Shown here in pieces: positions 38,273 through 45,686 of a DNA stretch of 64,000 nucleotides. Each line of letters opens with the position of its first letter. Position 1 is the stretch's first letter. Location of the stretch: contig NZ_JANFNH010000010.1 in NCBI RefSeq assembly GCF_024436055.1, positions 1-64,000 of the forward strand, read 5' to 3'. The notes beneath the pieces were generated by a model. The model saw nothing but the letters and a program-made list of their open reading frames with translations. It had not been told where the DNA came from and did not search any database. Both the position numbers and the translations under genes were made by a program. Origin of the DNA: Streptantibioticus rubrisoli. Lineage in GTDB: Bacteria > Actinomycetota > Actinomycetes > Streptomycetales > Streptomycetaceae.

Positions 38273-38854
38273 GTGGAACTGGCTTATTACTCGGACTACG
38301 CCGTGCGGCTCGTGAACACCGAGCGCCCGGACCACGGCGAGGACACCCTCTCCTCGGTCGAGGCGGTGCGCGAACTCTTCGGCGCCAACCGCCAGGCCGC
38401 CCGCCGCGCGGGCGACGCCGACGTGACCAGGCTGCGCGCGGTGCGCACCAGGCTGCGCACGGTCTTCGAGACCGCCGCCGAGGGCGACGAGGTACGGGCG
38501 GTGGACCTGCTCAACGCGCTGATGCTGGAGTACCCGGTCAGCCCGCAGATCTCCGGCCACGGCGACCTGGACGACCAGGGCCGCCCGAAGTGGCACATGC
38601 ACCTGGCCGACCACGCCAACAACGCCACGGCCGCCTACACCGCGACCGCCTGCATGGGCCTGGCCGTCCAGCTCACCGAACTCGGCGCGGACCGGCTGGG
38701 CATCTGCCAGGCCGCCTCGTGCCGCAACGCCTACATCGACACCTCGACCAACCGCTCCCGCCGCTACTGCTCGGACCGCTGCGCGACCCGGGCCAACGTG
38801 GCCGCGTACCGCGCCCGCAAACGCCAGGAGCAGCAGCAGAACGCTCAGGGGTGA
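38273..38854 (+). CDS. CGNR zinc-finger protein
   Basis: A 193-residue protein with an N-terminal ABATE-like stress-response domain (MELAYYSDYAVRLVN) and a C-terminal CGNR zinc finger (GICQAASCRNAYIDTS, then YCSDRCATRANVAAYR) with four cysteines. Such proteins are predicted DNA-binding regulators. The GTG start has an AAGGA site. It ends five bases before the convergent sodX stop. Confidence 0.92.
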   Translation: MELAYYSDYAVRLVNTERPDHGEDTLSSVEAVRELFGANRQAARRAGDADVTRLRAVRTRLRTVFETAAEGDEVRAVDLLNALMLEYPVSPQISGHGDLDDQGRPKWHMHLADHANNATAAYTATACMGLAVQLTELGADRLGICQAASCRNAYIDTSTNRSRRYCSDRCATRANVAAYRARKRQEQQQNAQG

Positions 38855-38859
38855 CCGCG

Positions 38860-39273
38860 CTAACGCGCCCGCGCCCGGCGGGAGATGGAACGGCCCGACC
38901 ACACCGGCCGCAACGCCCCGACCGCCCAGGAGACCGCCGCCGCGGGTGACCGCCGCAGCCCGCGCGGCGGCCGGAACCGCCCCAGCACCCGGGCGAGCAG
39001 CAACTCGTCGGGGACCGTCCCGAACATCCGGCTGTCCGACTCGGCGAACGGGTTGTCCCCCAGCACCCACCAGCCGGTGTCCCGCCGCTCCACCGCCCGT
39101 TTGACGATCAGCAGGTCCTGCTGCAACGGGTGCCGCAGCACGACCACGTCACCGGCACGCACCGGCGCTCCGTACCGAACGAGCAACTGGTCCCCGTGGC
39201 GCAGTGTCGGCACCATCGAAGGCCCCGTCACCTCAGCGAGTCCGAACGGCAGCCTTGCCCCCTGCTGGCGCAT
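38860..39273 (-). CDS. sodX: nickel superoxide dismutase maturation protease
   Basis: A 137-residue S26-type peptidase. Catalytic Ser lies in VTGPSMVPTL and catalytic Lys in LLIVKRAVERR. It removes the N-terminal leader of the NiSOD precursor to free His1. It is a cytosolic relative of signal peptidase I without a clear membrane anchor. The ATG at MRQQGARL follows ACAGGAGG; the longer open frame runs back into sodN's promoter. It is divergent from sodN, the usual sodN/sodX arrangement. Confidence 0.93.
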   Translation of the reverse strand: MRQQGARLPFGLAEVTGPSMVPTLRHGDQLLVRYGAPVRAGDVVVLRHPLQQDLLIVKRAVERRDTGWWVLGDNPFAESDSRMFGTVPDELLLARVLGRFRPPRGLRRSPAAAVSWAVGALRPVWSGRSISRRARAR

Positions 39274-39412
39274 GCCGAGCCTCCTGTCAGTTCCTCCACC
39301 GGCTCCAGGGTGACACCAGACTTTTGTCCTAAGCACCAGGGGGCACCCGGGAAATGAGGCCACCCAGGGAGTAATGTCCCACCTGCAAAGACGATCACAA
39401 GGAAGGACAGCC

Positions 39413-39808
39413 ATGTTCTCTCGCCTGTTCGCGCCGAAGGTCAAGGTCAGCGCCCACTGCGACCTGCCCTGCGGCGTCTACGACCCGGCCCAGGCCCGTA
39501 TCGAGGCCGAGTCCGTCAAGGCTATCCAGGAGAAGTACCAGGCCAACGAGGACGCCGACTTCCGCGCCCGCGCCCTGATCATCAAGGAGCAGCGCGCCGA
39601 ACTGGCCAAGCACCACGTCTCGGTGCTGTGGAGCGACTACTTCAAGGCCCCGCACTTCGAGAAGTACCCGCAGCTGCACCAGCTGGTGAACGACACCCTC
39701 AAGGCCCTGAGCGCGGCCAAGGGCTCCAACGACCCGAAGACCGGCGAGAAGGCCCTTGAGCTGATCGCCGAGATCGACAAGATCTTCTGGGAGACCAAGA
39801 AGGCCTGA
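39413..39808 (+). CDS. sodN: nickel-containing superoxide dismutase
   Basis: A 131-residue precursor of NiSOD, which dismutates superoxide in the cytoplasm. A 14-residue leader (MFSRLFAPKVKVSA) precedes the nickel hook HCDLPCGVY, in which His1, Cys2 and Cys6 bind nickel after SodX removes the leader. The mature part is a four-helix bundle, ending in IDKIFWETKKA. The ATG has a GGAAGGA ribosome site. Its 3'UTR ends in a strong terminator and may yield a small RNA acting on sodF. Confidence 0.98.
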   Translation: MFSRLFAPKVKVSAHCDLPCGVYDPAQARIEAESVKAIQEKYQANEDADFRARALIIKEQRAELAKHHVSVLWSDYFKAPHFEKYPQLHQLVNDTLKALSAAKGSNDPKTGEKALELIAEIDKIFWETKKA

Positions 39809-39828
39809 CGCCTCGTCAGCTTTCTTCG

Positions 39829-39918
39829 GCCGTTCCGGCAGAAGCCGCGTCTGCGAAGACACCACCTTCACAGATCACCAACCGCCCCCGTCCGCACGGA
39901 CCGGGGCGGTCGGCTTTT
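39829..39918 (+). ncRNA. possible s-SodF-like small RNA from the sodN 3'UTR
   Basis: In S. coelicolor a ~90-nt RNA processed from the sodN 3'UTR (s-SodF) pairs with sodF mRNA. The sodN 3'UTR here has the right layout: ~75 noncoding bases ending in a terminator with a T run. The left end is placed by analogy only. Confidence 0.4.
39881..39918 (+). terminator. Rho-independent terminator of sodN
   Basis: An 8-bp plus 4-bp stem (ACCGCCCC...GGGGCGGT around GTCC-GCAC-GGAC) with one C-C mismatch, followed by GGCTTTT. Confidence 0.85.
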
Positions 39919-39946
39919 CGGTGCGCGAGCGCCCACGGGGTTCGGC

Positions 39947-39952
39947 GACAAT
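39947..39952 (+). promoter_or_regulatory. -10 element of a leaderless transcript
   Basis: GACAAT ends 6 bases before the GTG start of the following gene, the spacing expected if transcription starts at the start codon. No ribosome site is visible. Confidence 0.45.
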
Positions 39953-39958
39953 GGCCGG

Positions 39959-40858
39959 GTGACCGTGCCCCTGTCCCTTGACACACTTGAGCCCCGGCTG
40001 CCCTCACCGGTGGTGGCCGTGGTCGACGAGCGGCTGGCGCGGTGCGGGGTCGAGCTGCTGCTGAAGCGGGACGATCTGATACATCCCCGGATTACCGGCA
40101 ACAAGTGGCGCAAGTTGCGGCTCAACGTCCAGGCGGCCGTGGACGGTGGGCACGGTGTGCTGCTCACCTTCGGCGGGGCGTATTCGAACCATCTGCGGGC
40201 CACGGCGGCGGCCGGGCGGCTGCTGGGGTTGCGGACCATCGGCGTGGTGCGGGGGGCGGAGCTGGCCGGGCGGCCGTTGAACCCGTCGTTGGCACGGGCC
40301 GTCGAGGACGGGATGCGGCTGCACTTCGTGGACCGCGCGACGTACCGGCGCAAGACCGAGCCCGAGGTGATCGCCGAGCTGGAGCACCGGTTCGGGCCCT
40401 TCTACCTGGTCCCCGAAGGCGGCAGCAACGCGGCCGCCGCCACCGGATGCGCCGACCTCGGTCGTGAGCTGCGCGGCGTCGCGGACGTGGTCACCGTCGC
40501 CTGCGGCACCGGGGGCACGCTGGCCGGGCTGGCGGCGGGGCTCGACCCCGGCACGCAGCGGGCGATCGGCTTTCCGGTGCTCAAGGGCGGCGGATTCCTC
40601 GACGGCGAAATCCAGCGGCTGCAACAGGCCGCGTTCGGCGCTCGGCGCGGCGACTGGCGGCTCGACACGCGCTTCCACTTCGGCGGCTACGCGCGCATCA
40701 CACCGGAACTACGGGAATTCGCCAGCGAGTTCACCGAACGGCACGGACTGGCCCCCGACCTGACGTACGTGGCGAAAATGCTCTACGGGACATACGCCCT
40801 CGCGGCCGAAGGCGTTTTCGCTCCCGGTACCAGGGTGGCGGCGGTCATCACCGGCTGA
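39959..40858 (+). CDS. PLP-dependent ACC deaminase / D-cysteine desulfhydrase family protein
   Basis: A 299-residue fold-type II PLP enzyme. The PLP-lysine lies in RITGNKWRKL, and the phosphate loop is VACGTGGTLAG. Family members deaminate 1-aminocyclopropane-1-carboxylate or desulfhydrate D-cysteine, and sequence alone does not decide which. The GTG start lacks a ribosome site and sits 6 bases after a GACAAT box, so it is probably leaderless. Confidence 0.88.
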   Translation: MTVPLSLDTLEPRLPSPVVAVVDERLARCGVELLLKRDDLIHPRITGNKWRKLRLNVQAAVDGGHGVLLTFGGAYSNHLRATAAAGRLLGLRTIGVVRGAELAGRPLNPSLARAVEDGMRLHFVDRATYRRKTEPEVIAELEHRFGPFYLVPEGGSNAAAATGCADLGRELRGVADVVTVACGTGGTLAGLAAGLDPGTQRAIGFPVLKGGGFLDGEIQRLQQAAFGARRGDWRLDTRFHFGGYARITPELREFASEFTERHGLAPDLTYVAKMLYGTYALAAEGVFAPGTRVAAVITG

Positions 40859-40950
40859 TCCCGCCGTTGCGATGCCCCGCCGAACCGGTTCCATGAGATC
40901 GCCGTCCCGTCCGGGTCCGGATGTCTGACCGTCCGGTTAGCCTGGGGGGC

Positions 40951-41481
40951 ATGATTCGAGCCGCGACCACCGCAGACATCCCGGCGATCCACGCCATGAT
41001 TCGTGAACTGGCGGATTACGAGCGGTCGCTGGACGACGCGCGGGCCACCCCGGAGCAGCTCCAGGACGCGCTGTTCGGCGAGCACCCGGCCGCCTTCGCG
41101 CTGGTCGCGGAGGAGCCCACCGGGAGTGGGCTTCGGACCGTCGGTTTCGCGCTGTGGTTCCGCAACTACTCGACGTGGACCGGCACTCACGGCGTGTACC
41201 TGGAGGACCTGTACGTACGCCCCGAGGCGCGCGGCGCCGGGCACGGCAAGGCGCTGCTGGCCGAGCTGGCCCGGATCTGCGTGGAGCGGGGGTACGAACG
41301 CTTCGAGTGGTCGGTGCTTGACTGGAACGAGCCGTCGATCGGCTTCTACAAGTCGCTGGGCGCGGTGCCCATGGACGAGTGGACGGTCCACCGGTTGACC
41401 GGTGAACCACTGCGCGCCCTGGCCTCAACCGTCACTCCGGCCTCGCCGAAGCCCAACGACGCGATACCGCTTTCGAATTGA
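40951..41481 (+). CDS. GNAT family N-acetyltransferase
   Basis: A 176-residue acetyltransferase similar to diamine/spermidine acetyltransferase-like proteins. The CoA-binding core is VYLEDLYVRPEARGAGHGKALL, with SVLDWNEPSIGFYKSLGA as the beta6-alpha4 segment. The substrate is unknown. The ATG at MIRAATT is preceded by TAGCCT and 7 bases, so the mRNA may be leaderless; the ten-codon longer frame is not supported. Confidence 0.9.
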   Translation: MIRAATTADIPAIHAMIRELADYERSLDDARATPEQLQDALFGEHPAAFALVAEEPTGSGLRTVGFALWFRNYSTWTGTHGVYLEDLYVRPEARGAGHGKALLAELARICVERGYERFEWSVLDWNEPSIGFYKSLGAVPMDEWTVHRLTGEPLRALASTVTPASPKPNDAIPLSN

Positions 41482-41610
41482 GACCGCAGACCTCTAGCCA
41501 CTGTCCGTACTCATAGGCTTACCATGAGTGACAACCGGGAGGTGCTGAAACTGAGCTCCTCTAAGGGGACAGGCGTGCTTGGTCCGGGCGACACCGGGGC
41601 ACAGATCGCG

Positions 41611-41670
41611 ATACCGTCCCTGAACGGTATGCGCGAACGGTATGCGCCGAGTGCTGTTACTCGGAGTGTA
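41611..41670. promoter_or_regulatory. dense operator-like repeats upstream of ushX-sigH
   Basis: Within 60 bases: ATACCGT-N6-ACGGTAT (41611-41630), a perfect 13-bp tandem repeat GAACGGTATGCGC (41622-41634 and 41635-41647), CCGAGT-N6-ACTCGG (41647-41664), and GTTACTCGGAGTGTA (41656-41670), which matches 13 of 15 positions of the BldD consensus. Confidence 0.6.
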
Positions 41671-41757
41671 CCGGCCGCGTACCAGCCGTACCACCGTCAT
41701 GCGCGGCGGAACGGCCGCCAGCAAGCTCAACCACCGTGTGCCACCTTGGAGGTGAGG

Positions 41758-42171
41758 GTGTCCCAGATCGCAGGCGAGCCCGGGTCGAAGGACTTCGTGG
41801 AGGTCCGGCTGCCCGCGGCGGGGGCCTACCTCTCGGTACTGCGAACGGCGACCGCCGGACTCGCAGCCCGCTTGGACTTCACCCTCGACGAGATCGAAGA
41901 CCTGCGCATCGCCGTGGACGAGGCGTGCGCCATCCTGCTTCAGCAGGCCGTCCCCGGCAGCGTGCTCTCATGCGTCTTCCGGTTGGTGGAGGACGCGCTG
42001 TGGGTGACCGTATCGGCGCCCACCACCGACGGCCGCGCCCCGGAGCGCGACACCTTCGCCTGGACGGTGCTGTCCGCACTGGCCGGTGAGGTGGACTCCA
42101 GCGTGGCCGAGGACAACACGGTCAGCATCAGCCTGCACAAGAAGCGCGGCGCCGGCCCTGGACAGTCGTGA
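41758..42171 (+). CDS. ushX: UshX/PrsH-like anti-sigma factor (RsbW family)
   Basis: A 137-residue GHKL ATPase-type anti-sigma factor, with the N-box-like LRIAVDEACAILL and a later SAPTTDGR. In S. coelicolor the homologue UshX (PrsH) is encoded directly before sigH and binds SigH under non-stress conditions. The GTG start follows an excellent GGAGGTGAGG site. A frame open 78 codons further upstream is probably untranslated, since it covers the repeat-rich promoter region. Confidence 0.88.
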   Translation: MSQIAGEPGSKDFVEVRLPAAGAYLSVLRTATAGLAARLDFTLDEIEDLRIAVDEACAILLQQAVPGSVLSCVFRLVEDALWVTVSAPTTDGRAPERDTFAWTVLSALAGEVDSSVAEDNTVSISLHKKRGAGPGQS

Positions 42172-42325
42172 GGATCCCAGATGCAGGAAGTCCTCGGGTT
42201 CCGCGGGAGCCCCGGCGACCGCGCACACCGCGGCGGCCGTAGGTCCGGCCCCCCGCGTGGCCAGCGTGTCCCGGTATGCGTGCCGGGCGATTACGGTTCA
42301 ACCGTGAACGGAACGGGGGATCGCC

Positions 42326-43330
42326 ATGAGCACTGACTCTCCTCGGGAACTGACCCCGGAACGCGCCACCGAGCTGGCCGAGCAGGCCGCACGCCGTACG
42401 GGTCCCGCCGGGCGCGGCCTCGCCGTGCCCGCCCAGGCCACCCCCGCGGACCGGCTGCAGCACGCGCGGCACCACCCCGTGCCGCGCCCGGACGGAACGG
42501 ACGCGATGGGGCAGGCGGAGCCCATGGACCAGGTCGAGCGGCAGGACGTCGACGGCGCGCACGAACCGCACAGTCCCCAGGACCGGTCGGGGGCGCGGGC
42601 GCTGTTCGTGGAGCTGAGCAGCCTGCCGGAGGGCTCACCGGAACGGGAGCAGCTGCGCAACCGGCTGGTGCAGATGCACCTGCCGCTGGTCGAGCACCTG
42701 GCCCGACGGTTCCGCAACCGCGGTGAGCCGCTGGACGACCTGACGCAGGTCGCCACCATCGGCCTGATCAAGTCGGTGAACCGCTTCGACCCCGACCGCG
42801 GCGTGGAGTTCTCCACGTACGCGACGCCCACGGTGGTCGGCGAGATCAAGCGCCACTTCCGGGATAAGGGCTGGGCGGTCCGGGTGCCGCGCAGGCTGCA
42901 GGAGCTGCGGCTCGCGCTGACCACGGCCACCGGAGAGCTGTCGCAGGAGCACGGCCGGGCGCCCACGGTGCACGAGCTGGCCGAGCATCTGAAGATCTCC
43001 GAGGAAGAGGTCCTGGAGGGCCTGGAGTCGGCCAACGCGTACAGCACGCTCTCGCTGGACGTGCCGGACACCGACGACGAGTCCCCGGCGGTCGCCGACA
43101 CCCTCGGCGCCGAGGACGACGCGCTGGAGGGCGTGGAGTACCGGGAGTCGCTCAAGCCGCTGCTGGAGCAGCTGCCGCCGCGGGAGAAGAAGATCCTGCT
43201 GCTGCGGTTCTTCGGCAACATGACCCAGTCGCAGATCGCGCAGGAGGTCGGCATCTCCCAGATGCACGTCTCCCGCCTGCTGGCCCGCACCCTCGCCCAG
43301 CTACGGGACAGGCTGCTGGTCGAGGAGTAG
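42326..43330 (+). CDS. sigH: stress sigma factor SigH (SigB/F/G subfamily)
   Basis: A 334-residue group 3 sigma factor. After a ~90-residue disordered N-terminal extension, region 2 has DLTQVATIGLIKSVNRFD and FSTYATPTVVGEIKRHFRD, region 3 has ATGELSQEHGRAPTVHELAEHL, and region 4 has LPPREKKILLLRFFGNMTQSQIAQEVGISQMHVSRLL. In S. coelicolor SigH controls osmotic stress response and development, is made from several promoters, and is under BldD control. The ATG follows GGGGGA. A hairpin lies just after the stop. Confidence 0.95.
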   Translation: MSTDSPRELTPERATELAEQAARRTGPAGRGLAVPAQATPADRLQHARHHPVPRPDGTDAMGQAEPMDQVERQDVDGAHEPHSPQDRSGARALFVELSSLPEGSPEREQLRNRLVQMHLPLVEHLARRFRNRGEPLDDLTQVATIGLIKSVNRFDPDRGVEFSTYATPTVVGEIKRHFRDKGWAVRVPRRLQELRLALTTATGELSQEHGRAPTVHELAEHLKISEEEVLEGLESANAYSTLSLDVPDTDDESPAVADTLGAEDDALEGVEYRESLKPLLEQLPPREKKILLLRFFGNMTQSQIAQEVGISQMHVSRLLARTLAQLRDRLLVEE

Positions 43331-43337
43331 AGGGGCC

Positions 43338-43357
43338 CTGCGGGCCTGCCCCCGCAG
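43338..43357 (+). terminator. hairpin after sigH
   Basis: CTGCGGG-N6-CCCGCAG, 7 bases after the sigH stop and 4 bases before the stop of the convergent membrane-protein gene. Confidence 0.55.
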
Positions 43358-43361
43358 AGCG

Positions 43362-43799
43362 CTAACCCTCAGCCCGTCCCACGCCGAGCGCGGCGGTGGC
43401 CGCCGGATGCACGAGCAGCACCAGCTCCGCCACCGCCACCGCGGCGATCCCGATCGCCGCGGCCAGCAGGGCGCCGCCGTTCTGCCCCATCGTCCAGGCG
43501 ATCGGCAGTGCGATCAGCTGGATGATCAGCGCGGGGCCCCGGCTCCACCGCCGGGCCCGCAGCAGTCCGTACGCGGCGGCGAGCGGCAGTACCGCCATCG
43601 CCAGCACGGTGAGCCCGCCCATCACGGCGGTCTGGGTGCTGGTGTGCCGACCGAACAGCCCCGTCGCCATCAGATAGACCCCGCCCGCGGCCAGCGCCAC
43701 GCCTTCCAGACCGGCGAGCGCCGCGGCGGCGGTCAGCCGCGGCGCGCGGGGGGCGACCGGGGGCGCGGCCTGCGGAGCGGTTACATGCTTGCGACTCAC
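43362..43799 (-). CDS. small integral membrane protein
   Basis: A 145-residue protein with about four transmembrane helices (AALAGLEGVALAAGGVYLMA; MGGLTVLAMAVLPLAAAYGL; ALIIQLIALPIAWTM; LLAAAIGIAAVAVAELVLL). The function is unknown. It is common in actinobacteria as a generic integral membrane protein. The GTG at VSRKHVT was chosen; the ribosome site is weak. The open frame upstream overlaps the lipid kinase gene and is dismissed. Confidence 0.75.
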   Translation of the reverse strand: MSRKHVTAPQAAPPVAPRAPRLTAAAALAGLEGVALAAGGVYLMATGLFGRHTSTQTAVMGGLTVLAMAVLPLAAAYGLLRARRWSRGPALIIQLIALPIAWTMGQNGGALLAAAIGIAAVAVAELVLLVHPAATAALGVGRAEG

Positions 43800-43905
43800 C
43801 CCAGCAGGGTAGCCCGCGCCCCGCACGCGCCTTTCGCACCGTCCGGCCACCACTGTCCGGGGTCCGGCAAGATCCACCGGACAGCCGCTGGGTACCCTTC
43901 CTCTC

Positions 43906-44895
43906 ATGCGCGCGCTTCTCGTGGTCAACCCGAAGGCCACCACCACCGGAGCGCGGACCCGTGACGTCCTCATTCACGCCCTGGCGAGCGATCTGAAGCT
44001 CGAAGTGGTGACCACGGAGTACCGCGGTCACGCCCGCGACCTCGCGCGGCGCGCGGCGGAGAGCGGTTCGGTCGAGCTGGTGGTGGCGCTCGGCGGCGAC
44101 GGAACCGTCAACGAGGTCGTCAACGGACTGCTGCACAACGGCCCGGCCCCCGAGGCGCTGCCCCGTCTGGCGGTGGTACCCGGCGGCAGCACCAACGTCT
44201 TCGCGCGCGCCCTTGGTCTTCCGAACGACGCCGTCGAGGCGACCGGCGCCCTGCTGGACGCGTTGCGCGACGGCAGCGAGCGCACCATCGGCCTCGGCCT
44301 GGTCAGCGGCACGCCGGGGACGGACGACGAGGGGGTGCCGTCGCGCTGGTTCACCTTCTGCGCGGGGTTCGGCTTCGACGCGGGCGTGGTCGGCCGGGTC
44401 GAGCAGCAGCGGGTGCGCGGCAAGCGGTCGACGCACGCGCTGTACGTACGGCAGATGGTCCGTCAGTTTCTCGGTGAGCGGAACCGACGACATGGCACGC
44501 TCACTCTGAGTGAACCCGAGGGGGTCGGCCCGGAGGGCCCGGAGACGGTGCTGCGGGACCTGGTCCTGGCCATAGTCTGCAACACCTCGCCCTGGACGTT
44601 CTTCGGCAACCGCCCGGTGTACGCCACGCCGCGGGCGTCGTTCGACACCGCGCTCGACGTGCTGGCCCTGTCGAAGCTGTCCTCGACAGCGGTCGCCCGG
44701 CACGCCGGTCAGCTGCTGCGGTCAACCCCGGAGCGCGGTCCGCACGGCAAGCACGTTACGACCCTGCACGATCTGACCGACTTCACCTTGCAATCACAGG
44801 TTCCGCTGCCCTTTCAGGTGGACGGTGACCACCTGGGGCTGCGAGTGAGCGCGACCTTCACAGGCGTTCGCCGTGCACTGCGTGTGATTGTGTGA
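43906..44895 (+). CDS. diacylglycerol/lipid kinase family protein
   Basis: A 329-residue kinase of the DAGK catalytic family. It begins MRALLVVNPKATT and has the nucleotide-binding signature ALGGDGTVNEVVNGLL and the GGSTNVFARALG segment. It should phosphorylate a lipid such as diacylglycerol or a sphingoid-like acceptor on the inner membrane face. A TACCCT box lies 7 bases before the ATG with no ribosome site, so the mRNA may be leaderless. Confidence 0.92.
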   Translation: MRALLVVNPKATTTGARTRDVLIHALASDLKLEVVTTEYRGHARDLARRAAESGSVELVVALGGDGTVNEVVNGLLHNGPAPEALPRLAVVPGGSTNVFARALGLPNDAVEATGALLDALRDGSERTIGLGLVSGTPGTDDEGVPSRWFTFCAGFGFDAGVVGRVEQQRVRGKRSTHALYVRQMVRQFLGERNRRHGTLTLSEPEGVGPEGPETVLRDLVLAIVCNTSPWTFFGNRPVYATPRASFDTALDVLALSKLSSTAVARHAGQLLRSTPERGPHGKHVTTLHDLTDFTLQSQVPLPFQVDGDHLGLRVSATFTGVRRALRVIV

Positions 44896-45222
44896 GTGCT
44901 AGGGCCTAAAGTCCTTTCACTCGAACGTTTAGCCTCACTTGCACCCCATGGAAGTACGGCTGTGACTGAGGCGACACCGAGGAATCCAAAAAAACTTCCC
45001 GGAAGGGGTTGTATCCGCAGCCCAGGTTTGCGAGTCTCTACATGGCGATCGGGACGGCGCTTCCGGGGCACCCCCTGGATCATCGTTCGTCGCCCGAATC
45101 CTCTTTCCTTCTGCGGTCCGCGCCAGGCAACTGGCTGTCGGCCCGTTGCCTGCGGGGGGATTCGTGAAAGCGTTCACATTCACAAGCAACGTGCCAGCAA
45201 CACCACAGGAGTTGGAGCAGAC
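44896..45222 (+). promoter_or_regulatory. structured upstream region of wblE
   Basis: A 327-base gap without a gene. It contains CAGGCAAC...GTTGCCTG (45124-45152, 13-base loop) and GTGAA-AGCG-TTCAC (45164-45177), plus an A7 tract near 44985. Such long leaders with several promoters are common ahead of wbl genes. Confidence 0.45.
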
Positions 45223-45480
45223 ATGGACTGGCGTCATCGCGCCATTTGCCGCGAGGAAGACCCCGAGCTGTTCTTCCCGATCGGCAACACCGGTCCTGCG
45301 CTGCTGCAGATCGAGGAAGCCAAGGCCGTCTGCCGTCGCTGCCCCGTCATGGAGCAGTGCCTGCAGTGGGCGCTGGAGTCCGGTCAGGACGCCGGTGTCT
45401 GGGGTGGCCTCAGCGAGGACGAGCGCCGCGCGATGAAGCGCCGCGCCGCTCGCAACCGGGCGCGCAACGTCAGCGCCTGA
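45223..45480 (+). CDS. wblE: WhiB-family iron-sulfur regulator WblE
   Basis: An 85-residue WhiB-like protein that binds a 4Fe-4S cluster through four cysteines: Cys in RAICREED, the pair in VCRRCPV, and MEQC. The G[I/V]WGG turn (DAGVWGGLSEDERR) and a basic C-terminus (KRRAARNRARN) follow. WblE is the homologue of mycobacterial WhiB1 and is thought to be essential. It would bind region 4 of the principal sigma factor. The ATG follows GGAG. Confidence 0.96.
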   Translation: MDWRHRAICREEDPELFFPIGNTGPALLQIEEAKAVCRRCPVMEQCLQWALESGQDAGVWGGLSEDERRAMKRRAARNRARNVSA

Positions 45481-45505
45481 CGCCCGCCGCCCGTTACGTG
45501 CTTGA

Positions 45506-45624
45506 GCCTGTCCGGCTTGCCGGACAGGCCTCATAGTCCCCGAAGCAGCAGCGCGGATCGCGCGCTATGCAGACAGAGCACAGGCAGTAGGCAACAACCC
45601 CCGGTCGACTACGTCGGCCGGGGG
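45506..45624. terminator. two strong hairpins between wblE and the convergent kinase gene
   Basis: GCCTGTCCGG-CTTG-CCGGACAGGC at 45506-45529, and a 12-bp stem with one G-T pair, CCCCCGGTCGAC-TAC-GTCGG..., at 45598-45624. The second faces the minus-strand kinase gene and could stop both transcripts. Confidence 0.85.
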
Positions 45625-45686
45625 CTTGATGCTGTTTGGGGCCTTGTCTGGGGCTTCGCCCGCTGCCCCCCTTCGGCTGGGCCGCC

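Noticed and set aside
41524..41757. 78-codon N-terminal extension of UshX
   Set aside because: It covers the operator-like repeats and the strong ribosome site is directly before the GTG at 41758.
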